DNA of 64,000 nt from contig NZ_WNJZ01000012.1 of the NCBI RefSeq assembly GCF_024433635.1, forward strand, positions 1 through 64,000, in the 5' to 3' direction. The notes beneath the pieces were generated by a model. The model made no database searches and was not told the DNA's origin. It worked only from the letters and a program-made list of their open reading frames with translations. Origin of the DNA: Ruminococcus sp. zg-924 (GTDB taxonomy: Bacteria; Bacillota; Clostridia; Oscillospirales; Acutalibacteraceae). The translations under genes and the position numbers were made by a program. Shown here piece by piece: positions 1 to 8,431 of the stretch. Positions within the stretch are counted from its first letter, which is position 1; each line of letters opens with the position of its first letter.

Positions 1-8
1 GAACCGCT

Positions 9-67
9 GTGTTTTTGCTTGCCTTTTCCGTTACGCTACGCTCCACTCCAAAGGCAAGCAAAAACAC
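9..67. repeat. Perfect 17-bp inverted repeat
   Basis: Bases 9-25 and 51-67 are exact reverse complements of each other, separated by 25 bases. The arms are GC-poor at the ends and carry a GCTTGCC core. There is no T-tract, so it does not look like an intrinsic terminator. It lies at the outer edge of the restriction-modification block and could be an intergenic palindrome or the end of a mobile unit; nothing else supports either reading. Confidence 0.6.
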
Positions 68-156
68 TATACCATATCGTTAGTTTATTTTTTTACCAAA
101 TTGGGTCACATCTATTTACAACGCAGAATTCTAAATCAAATTTCACAGAAGATCCG

Positions 157-185
157 TTGAAAAACCACAAGTTCTATGGTATAAT
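157..185 (+). promoter_or_regulatory. Sigma-A promoter of the restriction-modification operon
   Basis: TTGAAA at 157-162, a 17-base spacer and a perfect TATAAT at 180-185, 42 bases ahead of the methylase start. GATCC (the complement of GGATC) lies at 151-155, directly upstream of the -35 box. Confidence 0.7.
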
Positions 186-227
186 ACATTTGTATAATTA
201 TGTTTGGGTGAAAGCGAGGTTGAACCA

Positions 228-1076
228 ATGAATCCAGTTTTAAAATATCGTGGCGGAAAATCTCGTGAAATCCCCCGTTTTCTTCAATACATACCGGATG
301 ACTTTAATAGATATATTGAGCCTTTTTTTGGCGGCGGTGCAGTTTATTTTCATCTAGAACCCGAAAATGCTATTATCAACGATGCAAACGAGCGATTGAT
401 GACTTTTTATACTCAGTTGCGAGATCAGTATCCTATTATGCGTCAGCAGTTGGATGATATTCAGCGCATATATGAACTTAATCAGGCAGAGTATAAAAGA
501 TTAAAATCATTAACACCCGATGAGAGGGTTCCTAATGCAAATGAGGAGCTTTATTATCGTATGAGAGAATTGTTTAATCATCCTGATGATACATATTTAG
601 ATGGTGTTTTGTATTTCTTTATCAATAAAACAGCCTATTCAGGAATGATCAGATACAACAATAATGGTGATTATAATGTTCCTTTCGGCAGATATCCGAA
701 CCTTAATACTCGACTTGTAACACAACAGCATAGTGAGCTATTACAAGGAGCAGAACTATTCAACCTTGATTATAGTCGTATATTTGATATAGCACAAGAA
801 GATGATTTTATATTTTTGGATCCTCCATATGATTGCGTTTTCAATGACTATGGAAACATTGATATGATGAATGGGTTTGATGAAGCCGAGCATAGACGAT
901 TAGCGGCTGATTTTAGGAATCTTCCTTGCAGAGCGTTGATGATTATCGGTAAAACCCCTCTTACTGAAGAATTGTATGGTGATTTCATATTTGATGAGTA
1001 CTATAAAAGCTATGCGGTAAACATTAGAAATCGTTTCAAGAACGATAAAATGCATATCGTCGTAAAAAATTATTGA
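228..1076 (+). CDS. Dam-like adenine-specific DNA methyltransferase (class D12)
   Basis: Transfers a methyl group from S-adenosylmethionine to adenine N6, probably in GATC. The 282-residue protein has the alpha-type order: KYRGGKS at residues 6-12, the SAM-binding EPFFGGGAVYF at 31-41, NDANERL at 51-57, and catalytic DPPY at 198-201. A TTG at 204 would add eight residues, but ATG 228 with GAGG nine bases upstream is the better start. The stop is ten bases before the endonuclease start, so the two form one operon. Dam-type methylation of GATC marks both strands of the asymmetric site GGATC, so one enzyme of this type would protect against an AlwI-like nuclease. Exact specificity is inferred. 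Confidence 0.9.
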   Translation: MNPVLKYRGGKSREIPRFLQYIPDDFNRYIEPFFGGGAVYFHLEPENAIINDANERLMTFYTQLRDQYPIMRQQLDDIQRIYELNQAEYKRLKSLTPDERVPNANEELYYRMRELFNHPDDTYLDGVLYFFINKTAYSGMIRYNNNGDYNVPFGRYPNLNTRLVTQQHSELLQGAELFNLDYSRIFDIAQEDDFIFLDPPYDCVFNDYGNIDMMNGFDEAEHRRLAADFRNLPCRALMIIGKTPLTEELYGDFIFDEYYKSYAVNIRNRFKNDKMHIVVKNY

Positions 1077-1086
1077 GGTGGCAGGT

Positions 1087-2775
1087 ATGGCAAGACTGGA
1101 CAATAAAGTTTTGTTTTTTACAACTTCACCACGAACTCCAGCAAAGATGATTCCTGAAATTGGATTGCTTTGTGACAAGTTTGAAGGAAAACCGTGGAAT
1201 AGAATTACACAAGAACAATTTATTGATGAACTTGCGGAAAGCAGTTTTTTCGAAGGGACAGGTTCTCCCTCTGATAAAGCATTTAGTGCACGTGACAGAA
1301 TAAATCGTGCTCCGAAAGCATTAGGTTTTGTTGACTTGAAACCGAATATTGCACTAACCGATGCTGGTCGTGCTTTAATATCAGGGAAAAGACCACAAGA
1401 GATTTTTCTGCGTCAACTGCTTAAATTTCAGTTGCCTTCACCTTATCACACTGAGAACGCAAGAATTAGCGGCACATTTTTTGTGCGTCCATATTTGGAA
1501 GTATTGCGATTAATATATGATCTTGAATACTTGACCTTTGACGAGTTAAAAATTTTTGCTGTTCAAATCACAGACTATCACAAGTACGAAGAAGTTAAAG
1601 ATAAAATCTTGAGTTTCAGAAAAGATAAAGAATTACATCGTGGACAGTACAAACAGTTTGTAAATGATGTATGGGCAAACGCTGTCTTAGAAATTCATAA
1701 TGACAGAATTGCCGAAGGTAGAACACGGACAAGAGAAACAAGAGATGCCAGCATAAATACCTTTGTGAAAACTCAAAAAGGTAATATGCGTGATTATGCT
1801 GATGCTTGTTTTAGATATTTGAGATTTACCGGACTTGTTTCCATTGCACACAAGAGCAGGACAATTTCTATTTTCGATGACAAAAAGCGAGATATTGAAT
1901 TTATCCTTGCTAATGTTAATCGCAATCCTGTTTTTGTGGATGATGAGAATAGTTACAAAGCACATTTATTTGATGCTAACACTCCTGAATTATATACTGA
2001 TAATGTTGAAAACATTATAGATGTTATTCTTCGTATGAGCGAACTCACAAGACGTGATTTGGCAAACTACGATATTGAAGCATTAAAAGATTTGCGAGAT
2101 AACATTGTTGCTCAGCACAAAGAGAATGTTATTCACGAACAAGTTGCTGAAATTAAGTCATATGCGCTATATTCAGAAATCATCGATACATTTAATGAAA
2201 TTGTTTCGGATGAATACTATGATGCTCCGCTTATGTTTGAATATAATACTTGGCGAGCAATGACTATGCTTGATGGTGGTAATATCAAAGGAAACTTCAA
2301 ATTCGATGATGTCGGTCAACCTCTATCTACCGCTTCTGGAAATATGCCTGATATAGAGTGCGATTATGAGGATTTCTCTTTGGCTGTAGAAGTTACATTG
2401 CAGTCCGGACAGCGACAGTATGAAGCCGAAGGAGAACCCGTCGCACGTCATTATGGTCAGTTGAAGAAAAAATCAGGGAAAGATACTTACTGCCTATTTA
2501 TTGCGCCGACAATTAACGCAGCAACATTAGCTCACTTCTACGGATTGAACCATTTGTCCATTGCTCTTTATGGTGGAAAATCAAAGATAATACCACTCGA
2601 ATTAGACCAGTTTATGAAACTTGTTGAGAATTCCTACAGTTATAAAACCCAACCTACTCCAACTGATATTCATCATTTTCTTGATTGTGCTTTGAAATTA
2701 TGTGAGAAAGCAGTTGACGAGAATAATTGGCGTTGTGGTATACAAGCGTGTGTTGATATGTGGTTGGCATCATAA
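1087..2775 (+). CDS. AlwI-family type II restriction endonuclease
   Basis: Predicted restriction endonuclease, 562 residues. A PD-(D/E)xK-like core is visible towards the C terminus: PDIECDYEDF at 421-430 followed by AVEVTLQSGQRQ from 433, then a basic KKKSGKD stretch and CLFIAPTIN. This arrangement matches my memory of the AlwI family (type IIS, GGATC), although cutting was not shown here. GTG 1078 is an alternative start, but GAGGTG six bases before ATG 1087 favours the latter. It follows the Dam-like methylase in the same operon. Both genes are AT-rich relative to the core genes to the right, consistent with horizontal acquisition. Confidence 0.75.
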   Translation: MARLDNKVLFFTTSPRTPAKMIPEIGLLCDKFEGKPWNRITQEQFIDELAESSFFEGTGSPSDKAFSARDRINRAPKALGFVDLKPNIALTDAGRALISGKRPQEIFLRQLLKFQLPSPYHTENARISGTFFVRPYLEVLRLIYDLEYLTFDELKIFAVQITDYHKYEEVKDKILSFRKDKELHRGQYKQFVNDVWANAVLEIHNDRIAEGRTRTRETRDASINTFVKTQKGNMRDYADACFRYLRFTGLVSIAHKSRTISIFDDKKRDIEFILANVNRNPVFVDDENSYKAHLFDANTPELYTDNVENIIDVILRMSELTRRDLANYDIEALKDLRDNIVAQHKENVIHEQVAEIKSYALYSEIIDTFNEIVSDEYYDAPLMFEYNTWRAMTMLDGGNIKGNFKFDDVGQPLSTASGNMPDIECDYEDFSLAVEVTLQSGQRQYEAEGEPVARHYGQLKKKSGKDTYCLFIAPTINAATLAHFYGLNHLSIALYGGKSKIIPLELDQFMKLVENSYSYKTQPTPTDIHHFLDCALKLCEKAVDENNWRCGIQACVDMWLAS

Positions 2776-2846
2776 AATCGGCGAAATTTTATTGCGTTTA
2801 TATTTTGCTCAACCAGATAGTTTTCCCTTAAATTTGAAAAATTTTC

Positions 2847-2880
2847 AAAACCCGTCGTTTTTTGCGACGGGTTTTGTCTT
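2847..2880 (+). terminator. Rho-independent terminator of the R-M operon
   Basis: An 11-bp perfect stem (2847-2857 with 2865-2875, core CCCGTCG/CGACGGG) closed by a seven-base loop. The 3' arm ends in TTTT and is followed by TGTCTT. Confidence 0.75.
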
Positions 2881-2978
2881 GTTTAGATATCCCAATCTGT
2901 ATTATAGAATTACTAAAGAATGCAAGCAAGCGTGTTTTCGTTAGAAAATTGCTTGAACGAATATAAAGTCATTCGTAA

Positions 2979-3156
2979 AACCCACTGACTTCTTTGCACG
3001 GAGTATCCGTGAAAGTGTCATAGTGGGTTACACACTTTGAAAAGGCGTGTAACAACAAAAAACGACATAGCCAAAGACTACACCTTATAACGAAATCAAT
3101 TATTCAGTTTATATACAAGAGCCACCTTGGGGCGCCTTCCTTACGGAAGGTGTCCC
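2979..3156. other. Structured non-coding stretch with four nested or overlapping hairpins
   Basis: The gene-free interval 2881-3190 holds several perfect or near-perfect stems. AACCCACT 2979-2986 pairs with 3022-3029 and encloses CACGGA 2997-3002 with TCCGTG 3006-3011. GTTACAC 3027-3033 pairs with GTGTAAC 3047-3053 and shares bases with the first stem, so the two are mutually exclusive. A 12-bp stem (3129-3140 with 3145-3156, two G-U pairs, TTAC loop) follows. No T-tract and no coding potential are seen. It may be an RNA or a palindromic recombination remnant; function unknown. Confidence 0.4.
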
Positions 3157-3190
3157 AAATGTGAGCCGTTATTTTGTTGTGTTTAGGCAT

Positions 3191-3215
3191 AAAAAAATCT
3201 CCCTGCAAAGGGAGA
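3191..3215 (-). terminator. Terminator of the small XRE regulator
   Basis: Read on the minus strand, a 7-bp stem (3209-3215 with 3198-3204, TCTCCCT/AGGGAGA) with a GCAA-type tetraloop is followed by seven Ts (3191-3197). Confidence 0.8.
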
Positions 3216-3256
3216 GAGATTATAAAGATATTAAAATTTAAATATAGTAAGAAGCG

Positions 3257-3463
3257 CTATTTTCCCTCGTCCTCGTATACAATAATATCCTCCACACGAC
3301 ATTTCAAGATTCTGCACAAATCGTCAAGTTTCATTGTGCTGATACCCTGATTTTTTCGTAAGCGATCAATGGTTGCACTGCTTATATTGTATTTATGGAT
3401 TAAGGTATATGTGCTTTCGTTGCTTTTCTTAAGCGTTTCCCAAAAGGGCGTGTACTTTATCAT
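3257..3463 (-). CDS. Small XRE-family HTH repressor
   Basis: 68 residues, almost entirely one Cro/CI-type helix-turn-helix. The recognisable segment is YTLIHKYNISSATIDRLRKN followed by GISTMKLDDLCRILKCRVEDI, the usual helix 2-3-4 pattern. It is transcribed away from the secreted CHAP protein gene and reads into its own terminator. The shared upstream region contains an inverted repeat over the neighbour's promoter, so it probably controls itself and that gene. It could also be a controller for the nearby R-M operon, but no matching repeat is seen at that promoter. Confidence 0.8.
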   Translation of the reverse strand: MIKYTPFWETLKKSNESTYTLIHKYNISSATIDRLRKNQGISTMKLDDLCRILKCRVEDIIVYEDEGK

Positions 3464-3500
3464 TTTACCACCAATATAAACTTAATCTAACTTTTTATGC

Positions 3501-3529
3501 TTGACAATAGTCAATATTATGACTATAAT
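3501..3529 (+). promoter_or_regulatory. Consensus promoter with embedded operator, CHAP-dockerin gene
   Basis: A perfect consensus promoter: TTGACA 3501-3506, 17-base spacer, TATAAT 3524-3529. A perfect 7-bp inverted repeat, ATAGTCA 3507-3513 and TGACTAT 3520-3526, fills the spacer and enters the -10. A second short palindrome, TTGAC 3501-3505 with GTCAA 3510-3514, covers the -35. On the minus strand TTGACT (3514-3509), 18 bases, TTAGAT (3490-3485) could serve the XRE gene. The layout is that of a repressed divergent promoter pair. Confidence 0.65.
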
Positions 3530-3663
3530 CTAAATAGAAGGATTATTATTGGGACTAATTTTACAATATTAGCAAAACTGTTTTGAGACGGAATTGTTTT
3601 TTATAGGTTTTATTTTTGCTGATTTTTATACTTATATTATAAAAATATGAGGAGGGAAATTTT

Positions 3664-5835
3664 ATGAAAATTATGGTAAAAAAGCTTACTTCTGTCATCT
3701 TGGTGTTTGTAATGATTCTTGGAGTGTTTGTATTTGTTCCTTTTTCTGCAAGTGCAGTAACCAAACATACGCAAAGCGAAGCTGTCGCTTGGGCAAAATC
3801 AAAAATAGGTAAGTATTTAGATTATGATAAAGAGTATGGAGCGCAGTGCGTAGATTTGATAGCATACTATTATAATTATTTGGGAACTACTACCCCCGGC
3901 GGCAATGCATGTGATTACACTAAAAATAAATTACCTTCAGGCTGGAAGAGGATAAAAAATTACAGTGGATTTAAACCTCAACCCGGCGATATTGTAGTAT
4001 GGGACTCATATGCAAAACCTGATCAATACTCATCAACAGGTATATATGGGCATATTGGAATAGTTACATCGGGTAATTCCTCAAAATTTAACACTATAGA
4101 ACAAAATATTTCCGGTTCACCATGTAAGGCGTGTTCCGGAAGACTAACTTCAAATGCTACTTGTTTTATAAGACCTGATTTTGTTGTATTGTATAATTTG
4201 GCATATAATGCCAACGGAGGAACAGGAAGTATGGCGTCAAAGACAATTGCCTATGGCGCAACCTTTACTCCATCTAAAAATACTTTTACGAAGAATGGAT
4301 ATTATTTTTCAGGATACAATGTTTGCAGAAAATCAGACAGTAAATGGTATGTTAGCGGAATAGGCTGGCAAACACAGCAAAACATAACTGTTAACGGATA
4401 TACAAAAGCGGTATACAATAATGGCAAGAATTATGTTTTTAATTCAGGGTGGACTAATGGAGGTAAAGCAGGAGATACATTTACCTTTTATCCTGTTTGG
4501 AAACCAAATAACTCTATATTGTATTTCTACCCCAATTACAGCGGGTGCAACTATATTATGGGCGGTAGTCTGGATAGCAACTATTCAAAATATATTTACA
4601 GTCGAGATACGAGTATTTATAATATTTCGGTTGACAATTCTCAAAAATTAAATAATCTAAGGAGCCTAAAAATTGTAGCTAAGTCGGCAGGTTCCAGCGG
4701 ACACGATATGCAAATTCGTACCAGCACTAATGCAGGACGTTCCGAAGGCAGTAACGGAGCATATACAGCTGTTGGCGATAACAGAAAATTCACTTTAACA
4801 TTTTGGGCAAAGGGGACTGTCAATGGTGCTAAGATGTATTTCAGATGGGGTTATACTCCTACCTATAAATATGTTGTGCTAACTAATGAATGGAAAAAAT
4901 ATACTGTTGATATGACTAAGAATATATATTCAGGAATTTCCATTCACCCATATATAGATACGGCAGGAACCTTCTGGATTAATAACCTTACACTTTGTGA
5001 CGGTTCTAACGGAACAAACAATTTCAGGTATGAAGACGGATATAATATAACAAATCAAACCTATAAACACGGAGAAACATATAGCAAGCTTCCTATTCCA
5101 ACAAGAGATGGATATACTTTCCTAGGATGGTATACTCAAAATGAGGGTGGTACAAAGATTACGACTTCTACAAAGGTCGATGACTTCAATAGAAATGTAT
5201 ACGCCCACTGGGAAAAGAATATAAACAATAATATTTTAAAAACTGTTTATGATGATAACAAGAAGTATGAACTTTATGATGATTCGGTAACCTGGGAAAA
5301 AGCAAAAGAACTCTGTGAGGAAAAAGGTGGTCACCTTGTTACTATAAACAATCAGCACGAAAATGATCTGGTTTGTAATATGATTAGCGATAGAAATTGC
5401 AATGTTTGGATAGGTGCCAGTTATAATGAAAACACCTCTGAATGGGAATGGGTAAACGGAGAAAACTTTGATTATACAAATTGGTCATACGATGAACCGA
5501 GCTCTGAAAATGGAAGTCTTGAAAAGTATGTTCAAATGTATTCGTTTAACTTGGGGTTGAAAGATACTTTAGGAAAATGGAATGATGTTAATATAAATAA
5601 TAATGCTGATTCCATATATAGTGTCTGCAATTCTTGCTACATATGTGAATATGATTATCTTTCCGGCGATATAAACTGTGACGGCAAGGTAAACCTGCTT
5701 GATGCAGTGTATGCTCAAAAGGTAGCGCTGCAAATATTCGAGGTTGACGAGCAGGGCACAGCTAATGCCGATATGAACGGTGACGGAAATATAACTGTTT
5801 TTGACGCACTGTCAATTCAGAAGCTTGCGCTGTAA
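3664..5835 (+). CDS. Secreted CHAP-domain hydrolase with InlB repeats, C-type lectin fold and dockerin
   Basis: 723-residue secreted modular protein. Signal peptide 1-31 (cleavage after SASA). CHAP amidase/peptidase domain about 35-172 with probable catalytic Cys62, His130 and a Glu146/Asn148 pair. Listeria-Bacteroides (InlB) type repeats start near 178 (YNANGGTGSM) and 456, the second with LGWYTQNEGGT. Between them, about 285-450, lies a beta-rich segment I do not recognise. A C-type lectin-like domain spans about 533-664, with WIGASY, a WND at 639-641 and paired cysteines. Residues 668-723 are a type I dockerin with two calcium loops (DINCDGKVNLLD and DMNGDGNITVFD). AGGAGGG seven bases upstream fixes ATG 3664. 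Probably cleaves peptidoglycan and docks onto a cell-surface cohesin; substrate unknown. Confidence 0.85.
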   Translation: MKIMVKKLTSVILVFVMILGVFVFVPFSASAVTKHTQSEAVAWAKSKIGKYLDYDKEYGAQCVDLIAYYYNYLGTTTPGGNACDYTKNKLPSGWKRIKNYSGFKPQPGDIVVWDSYAKPDQYSSTGIYGHIGIVTSGNSSKFNTIEQNISGSPCKACSGRLTSNATCFIRPDFVVLYNLAYNANGGTGSMASKTIAYGATFTPSKNTFTKNGYYFSGYNVCRKSDSKWYVSGIGWQTQQNITVNGYTKAVYNNGKNYVFNSGWTNGGKAGDTFTFYPVWKPNNSILYFYPNYSGCNYIMGGSLDSNYSKYIYSRDTSIYNISVDNSQKLNNLRSLKIVAKSAGSSGHDMQIRTSTNAGRSEGSNGAYTAVGDNRKFTLTFWAKGTVNGAKMYFRWGYTPTYKYVVLTNEWKKYTVDMTKNIYSGISIHPYIDTAGTFWINNLTLCDGSNGTNNFRYEDGYNITNQTYKHGETYSKLPIPTRDGYTFLGWYTQNEGGTKITTSTKVDDFNRNVYAHWEKNINNNILKTVYDDNKKYELYDDSVTWEKAKELCEEKGGHLVTINNQHENDLVCNMISDRNCNVWIGASYNENTSEWEWVNGENFDYTNWSYDEPSSENGSLEKYVQMYSFNLGLKDTLGKWNDVNINNNADSIYSVCNSCYICEYDYLSGDINCDGKVNLLDAVYAQKVALQIFEVDEQGTANADMNGDGNITVFDALSIQKLAL

Positions 5836-5860
5836 GCTTAATAAAAATATATAAAACACA

Positions 5861-5895
5861 GCCGCCGCAGAAAACTAAGCTCTGCGGCGGCTTTT
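5861..5895. terminator. Strong terminator between convergent genes
   Basis: An 11-bp perfect GC-rich stem (5861-5871 with 5881-5891) and a nine-base loop, followed by TTTT on the plus strand. It ends the CHAP-dockerin gene and may also stop spoIIE transcription from the other side. Confidence 0.85.
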
Positions 5896-5902
5896 GTATA
5901 CA

Positions 5903-8242
5903 TTAACTATCCTCTTCGTTTTCAATAAGTCGCATTGCAATTACGGTTATATCGTCATCATAGCCGTCAGTTCTGCGTAAGCGAGCTTCGGCTACAACGC
6001 TCTTTGCGAAGTCCTGAGCAGATTCCTTGTCCCAGTTCTCAATCATACCCTCAAGCCAGGTATCACCTGTTGCGACTGCTCCGTCCGAGAGCATTACCAC
6101 ACGGTCGTCGGGATTGAGGTTAAGACGTTCATGCGAAAATTTAATATCCGTCAGAATTCCGGCAGGCAGTGAGGTGGAGTTGTACCTCAGCGCCTTGCCG
6201 TTCTTTTTTACAAAGGTCAGCGGTGCGCCTGCCTTTAAAAGCTCGCAGTCACCTGTGAAAAGGTCGATTGACGCTATGTCGAGAGTTGCAAGCGACTCAT
6301 CGCCTGACTTAACCATTAAAGCCGAATTCACAACGCTTAAGGCGCAGTCATAGCCAAGTCCTGCCTTAATAAGCTTGCTCATAATGCTTTCCGCCATGCT
6401 TCCGTCAACGGCGGCTCGTCCTCCTGTGCCCATACCGTCGCTTATTACTGCTACAAGCCGCCCTAACCCGTCGCTGAAATAGTTGAAGCTGTCGCCACAT
6501 AGTGTGCCGTCGTTGCTTATGTGCTGGCAGCTGCCGATTTCAACGTCATAGCTTGCTCTTTCGCTCATCTGTATTTTGCAGCGGTTTGGAGCAAGGCTTA
6601 TGCAGGGAGCGTCAAAATGTCTGCCGCACGCCCTTGAAACAGCCTTTGAGAGTACAGCGTTTTTTACGTTGCTGCTGTGAAAATCTACCGTTTCAATCTC
6701 AACCGCCATTCTGCCGAATCGGTCTATACGGCAGCTTACGTCTATGGGAGCTATGCCCTCCTCCTTTAGCGCACAGCTCACACGCTCACTGCAGGCTGAA
6801 TCGAAGCGTTCAAAGCTTTTAAACTCCTCCGCCATCTCGCCAAGTATCTCAGAAAGTCCGGAAAATTGTCCTGCTACAACTGCACGAACCTCGCCGACTC
6901 TGCGCTCTGCCGACAGATATGCAAGGTAAGCCTCGTAATTCTTGTTTATGCTCTGTGCCATCTCACGTGACTTGCAGCACTTTTTTGCAAAGCGAACAGA
7001 GAAATCCTTTTCGCTTATTTTGCCGTTTTTCTTAAGGGCAGGAGTAAGACTTTGAAAATCGCTTAGAGTGGTCTGCTTTTGCTTCTCCCAGCAGAATACA
7101 CGCAGTCCGCAGTTGCTGCATATTTCCTCGGCAGAGTTCGAGTAAACACGTGACGGGTCGGCGGAGAAGAGCTTTTTCATCTTCTCGGCAACGGTGTCAA
7201 CTGCGGAGGAAACGTCACACAGAGCCTGTGCTGCAAAATCGAGCCGCATTATTACACTGCGGCGAAGTCCCTCACTGTGGGTTTTATCTGTCGGAGGTGC
7301 GAACACTGCGGAAAGGGTGTTGCCCAAATCTCTCGGAAGAAGAAGGAAAATCGCACCTGCTATTGCGGTTTCGTAAATTGTGCCGAGTACAACCGTCATA
7401 TCGCCCGACTGGAAAGCCATAACCGTACTGCACACAAAGAATGCAAGCAGACATCCGATTTTCCCCGTAGGAGCAAACAATCCGGCTAACAGTCCTCCAA
7501 AGGCATATGCTCCGCCTAAAAAGCTCAGCGAGCTATCGGACAAGCTGAATACAACGCCGGTTGACACGCCGGAAATACAGCCGCCTGCAACTGCTCCGTA
7601 TTTGGCGCAAATCAGCACAGCGCTGACGGCGATAATCCGACCGATTGAAATGCCCGCAAGCTGAAGCGAGGAACAGGATAAAAGCAGTATGCACAAGGTC
7701 ATAACTATGCAGGCTATCTCCTGTTGGTTTAGGTTTGCAAGTCCACGAGTGCCAAAGGAAAGCTTTATGGTTCTGCTGAAAAAATAGGCGGCAACAGCGG
7801 CAAGAGCGGCCTCAATTATACACATAAATACAAGCTTAAGCTGAAAATCGCCGACTGCGGCAAGCACAAGCCCTGTTGCAAGCATAGGCACAAAAGCGAC
7901 AGCAGGAGCATACAGCCGCATAGAGTTCACCCTTGTAAGGTCGCTGAACGTCCAACGGATTGCACCGATTGCAAGCACCGTTGCAACATAGCGGAAGCTT
8001 CCGCTTGGGGTCATAATTATGTAGCCGAATATCGTTCCGCTTGTAACGGATATTAAATATCCGGACGGAACAGCCGCAACCAAAGAACCGCCAAAGGGCG
8101 CATAACTGCCGAACACTGCGCCCGCCGAAACGATAAAACCGGATATGAAGTACGCTATCTGTGTTATTACGGCACGAACATTCTTGCTTTTTGTCTTTGC
8201 TCTGATAAAATCGCCTGCTGTGGCTGTCCTTTGAATTTTCAT
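5903..8242 (-). CDS. spoIIE: Stage II sporulation protein E, PP2C-type phosphatase
   Basis: Dephosphorylates SpoIIAA to release sigma-F in the forespore and helps polar septation. The 779-residue protein has the family layout: a long polytopic N-terminal half with about ten membrane segments, a central cysteine-containing region, and a C-terminal PP2C domain. In that domain GDSF, AVISDGMGTG, VVMLSDGAV and DDDITVIAM supply the metal-binding aspartates. ATG 8242 is chosen over codons upstream because GGAGG lies seven bases before it. Single-gene unit, convergent with the CHAP-dockerin gene. Its promoter has the unusual 21-base spacing noted separately. Confidence 0.95.
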   Translation of the reverse strand: MKIQRTATAGDFIRAKTKSKNVRAVITQIAYFISGFIVSAGAVFGSYAPFGGSLVAAVPSGYLISVTSGTIFGYIIMTPSGSFRYVATVLAIGAIRWTFSDLTRVNSMRLYAPAVAFVPMLATGLVLAAVGDFQLKLVFMCIIEAALAAVAAYFFSRTIKLSFGTRGLANLNQQEIACIVMTLCILLLSCSSLQLAGISIGRIIAVSAVLICAKYGAVAGGCISGVSTGVVFSLSDSSLSFLGGAYAFGGLLAGLFAPTGKIGCLLAFFVCSTVMAFQSGDMTVVLGTIYETAIAGAIFLLLPRDLGNTLSAVFAPPTDKTHSEGLRRSVIMRLDFAAQALCDVSSAVDTVAEKMKKLFSADPSRVYSNSAEEICSNCGLRVFCWEKQKQTTLSDFQSLTPALKKNGKISEKDFSVRFAKKCCKSREMAQSINKNYEAYLAYLSAERRVGEVRAVVAGQFSGLSEILGEMAEEFKSFERFDSACSERVSCALKEEGIAPIDVSCRIDRFGRMAVEIETVDFHSSNVKNAVLSKAVSRACGRHFDAPCISLAPNRCKIQMSERASYDVEIGSCQHISNDGTLCGDSFNYFSDGLGRLVAVISDGMGTGGRAAVDGSMAESIMSKLIKAGLGYDCALSVVNSALMVKSGDESLATLDIASIDLFTGDCELLKAGAPLTFVKKNGKALRYNSTSLPAGILTDIKFSHERLNLNPDDRVVMLSDGAVATGDTWLEGMIENWDKESAQDFAKSVVAEARLRRTDGYDDDITVIAMRLIENEEDS

Positions 8243-8272
8243 TTTTCTTCCTCCGTTTTCAAATTCCTCCCG

Positions 8273-8305
8273 ATTATACCACATTAATTCAGCGGATTTT
8301 GTCAA
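8273..8305 (-). promoter_or_regulatory. spoIIE promoter with 21-base spacer and possible Spo0A box
   Basis: On the minus strand TTGACA (8305-8300) and TATAAT (8278-8273) are both perfect but 21 bases apart. Spo0A-activated sigma-A promoters of Bacillus subtilis, such as spoIIG and spoIIE, are known for this long spacing. The opposite strand of the -35 reads TGTCAAA, one mismatch from the 0A-box TGTCGAA. Confidence 0.6.
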
Positions 8306-8431
8306 AGCGTAGTATATCGTAAAAAAATGCAGAAATGAAAAATGGCAAACGAGAATAAAAGAGTATAAGAGAGTATAACGGAGAAATAAGGAGATAGCTA
8401 CTGCGAGCGTTAATTTTTTTTTAAAAAAGTG

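Noticed and set aside
204-227. TTG 204 as methylase start
   Set aside because: No ribosome site upstream of it and it sits close to the promoter start; ATG 228 has GAGG at good distance and begins at the conserved KYRGGKS region.
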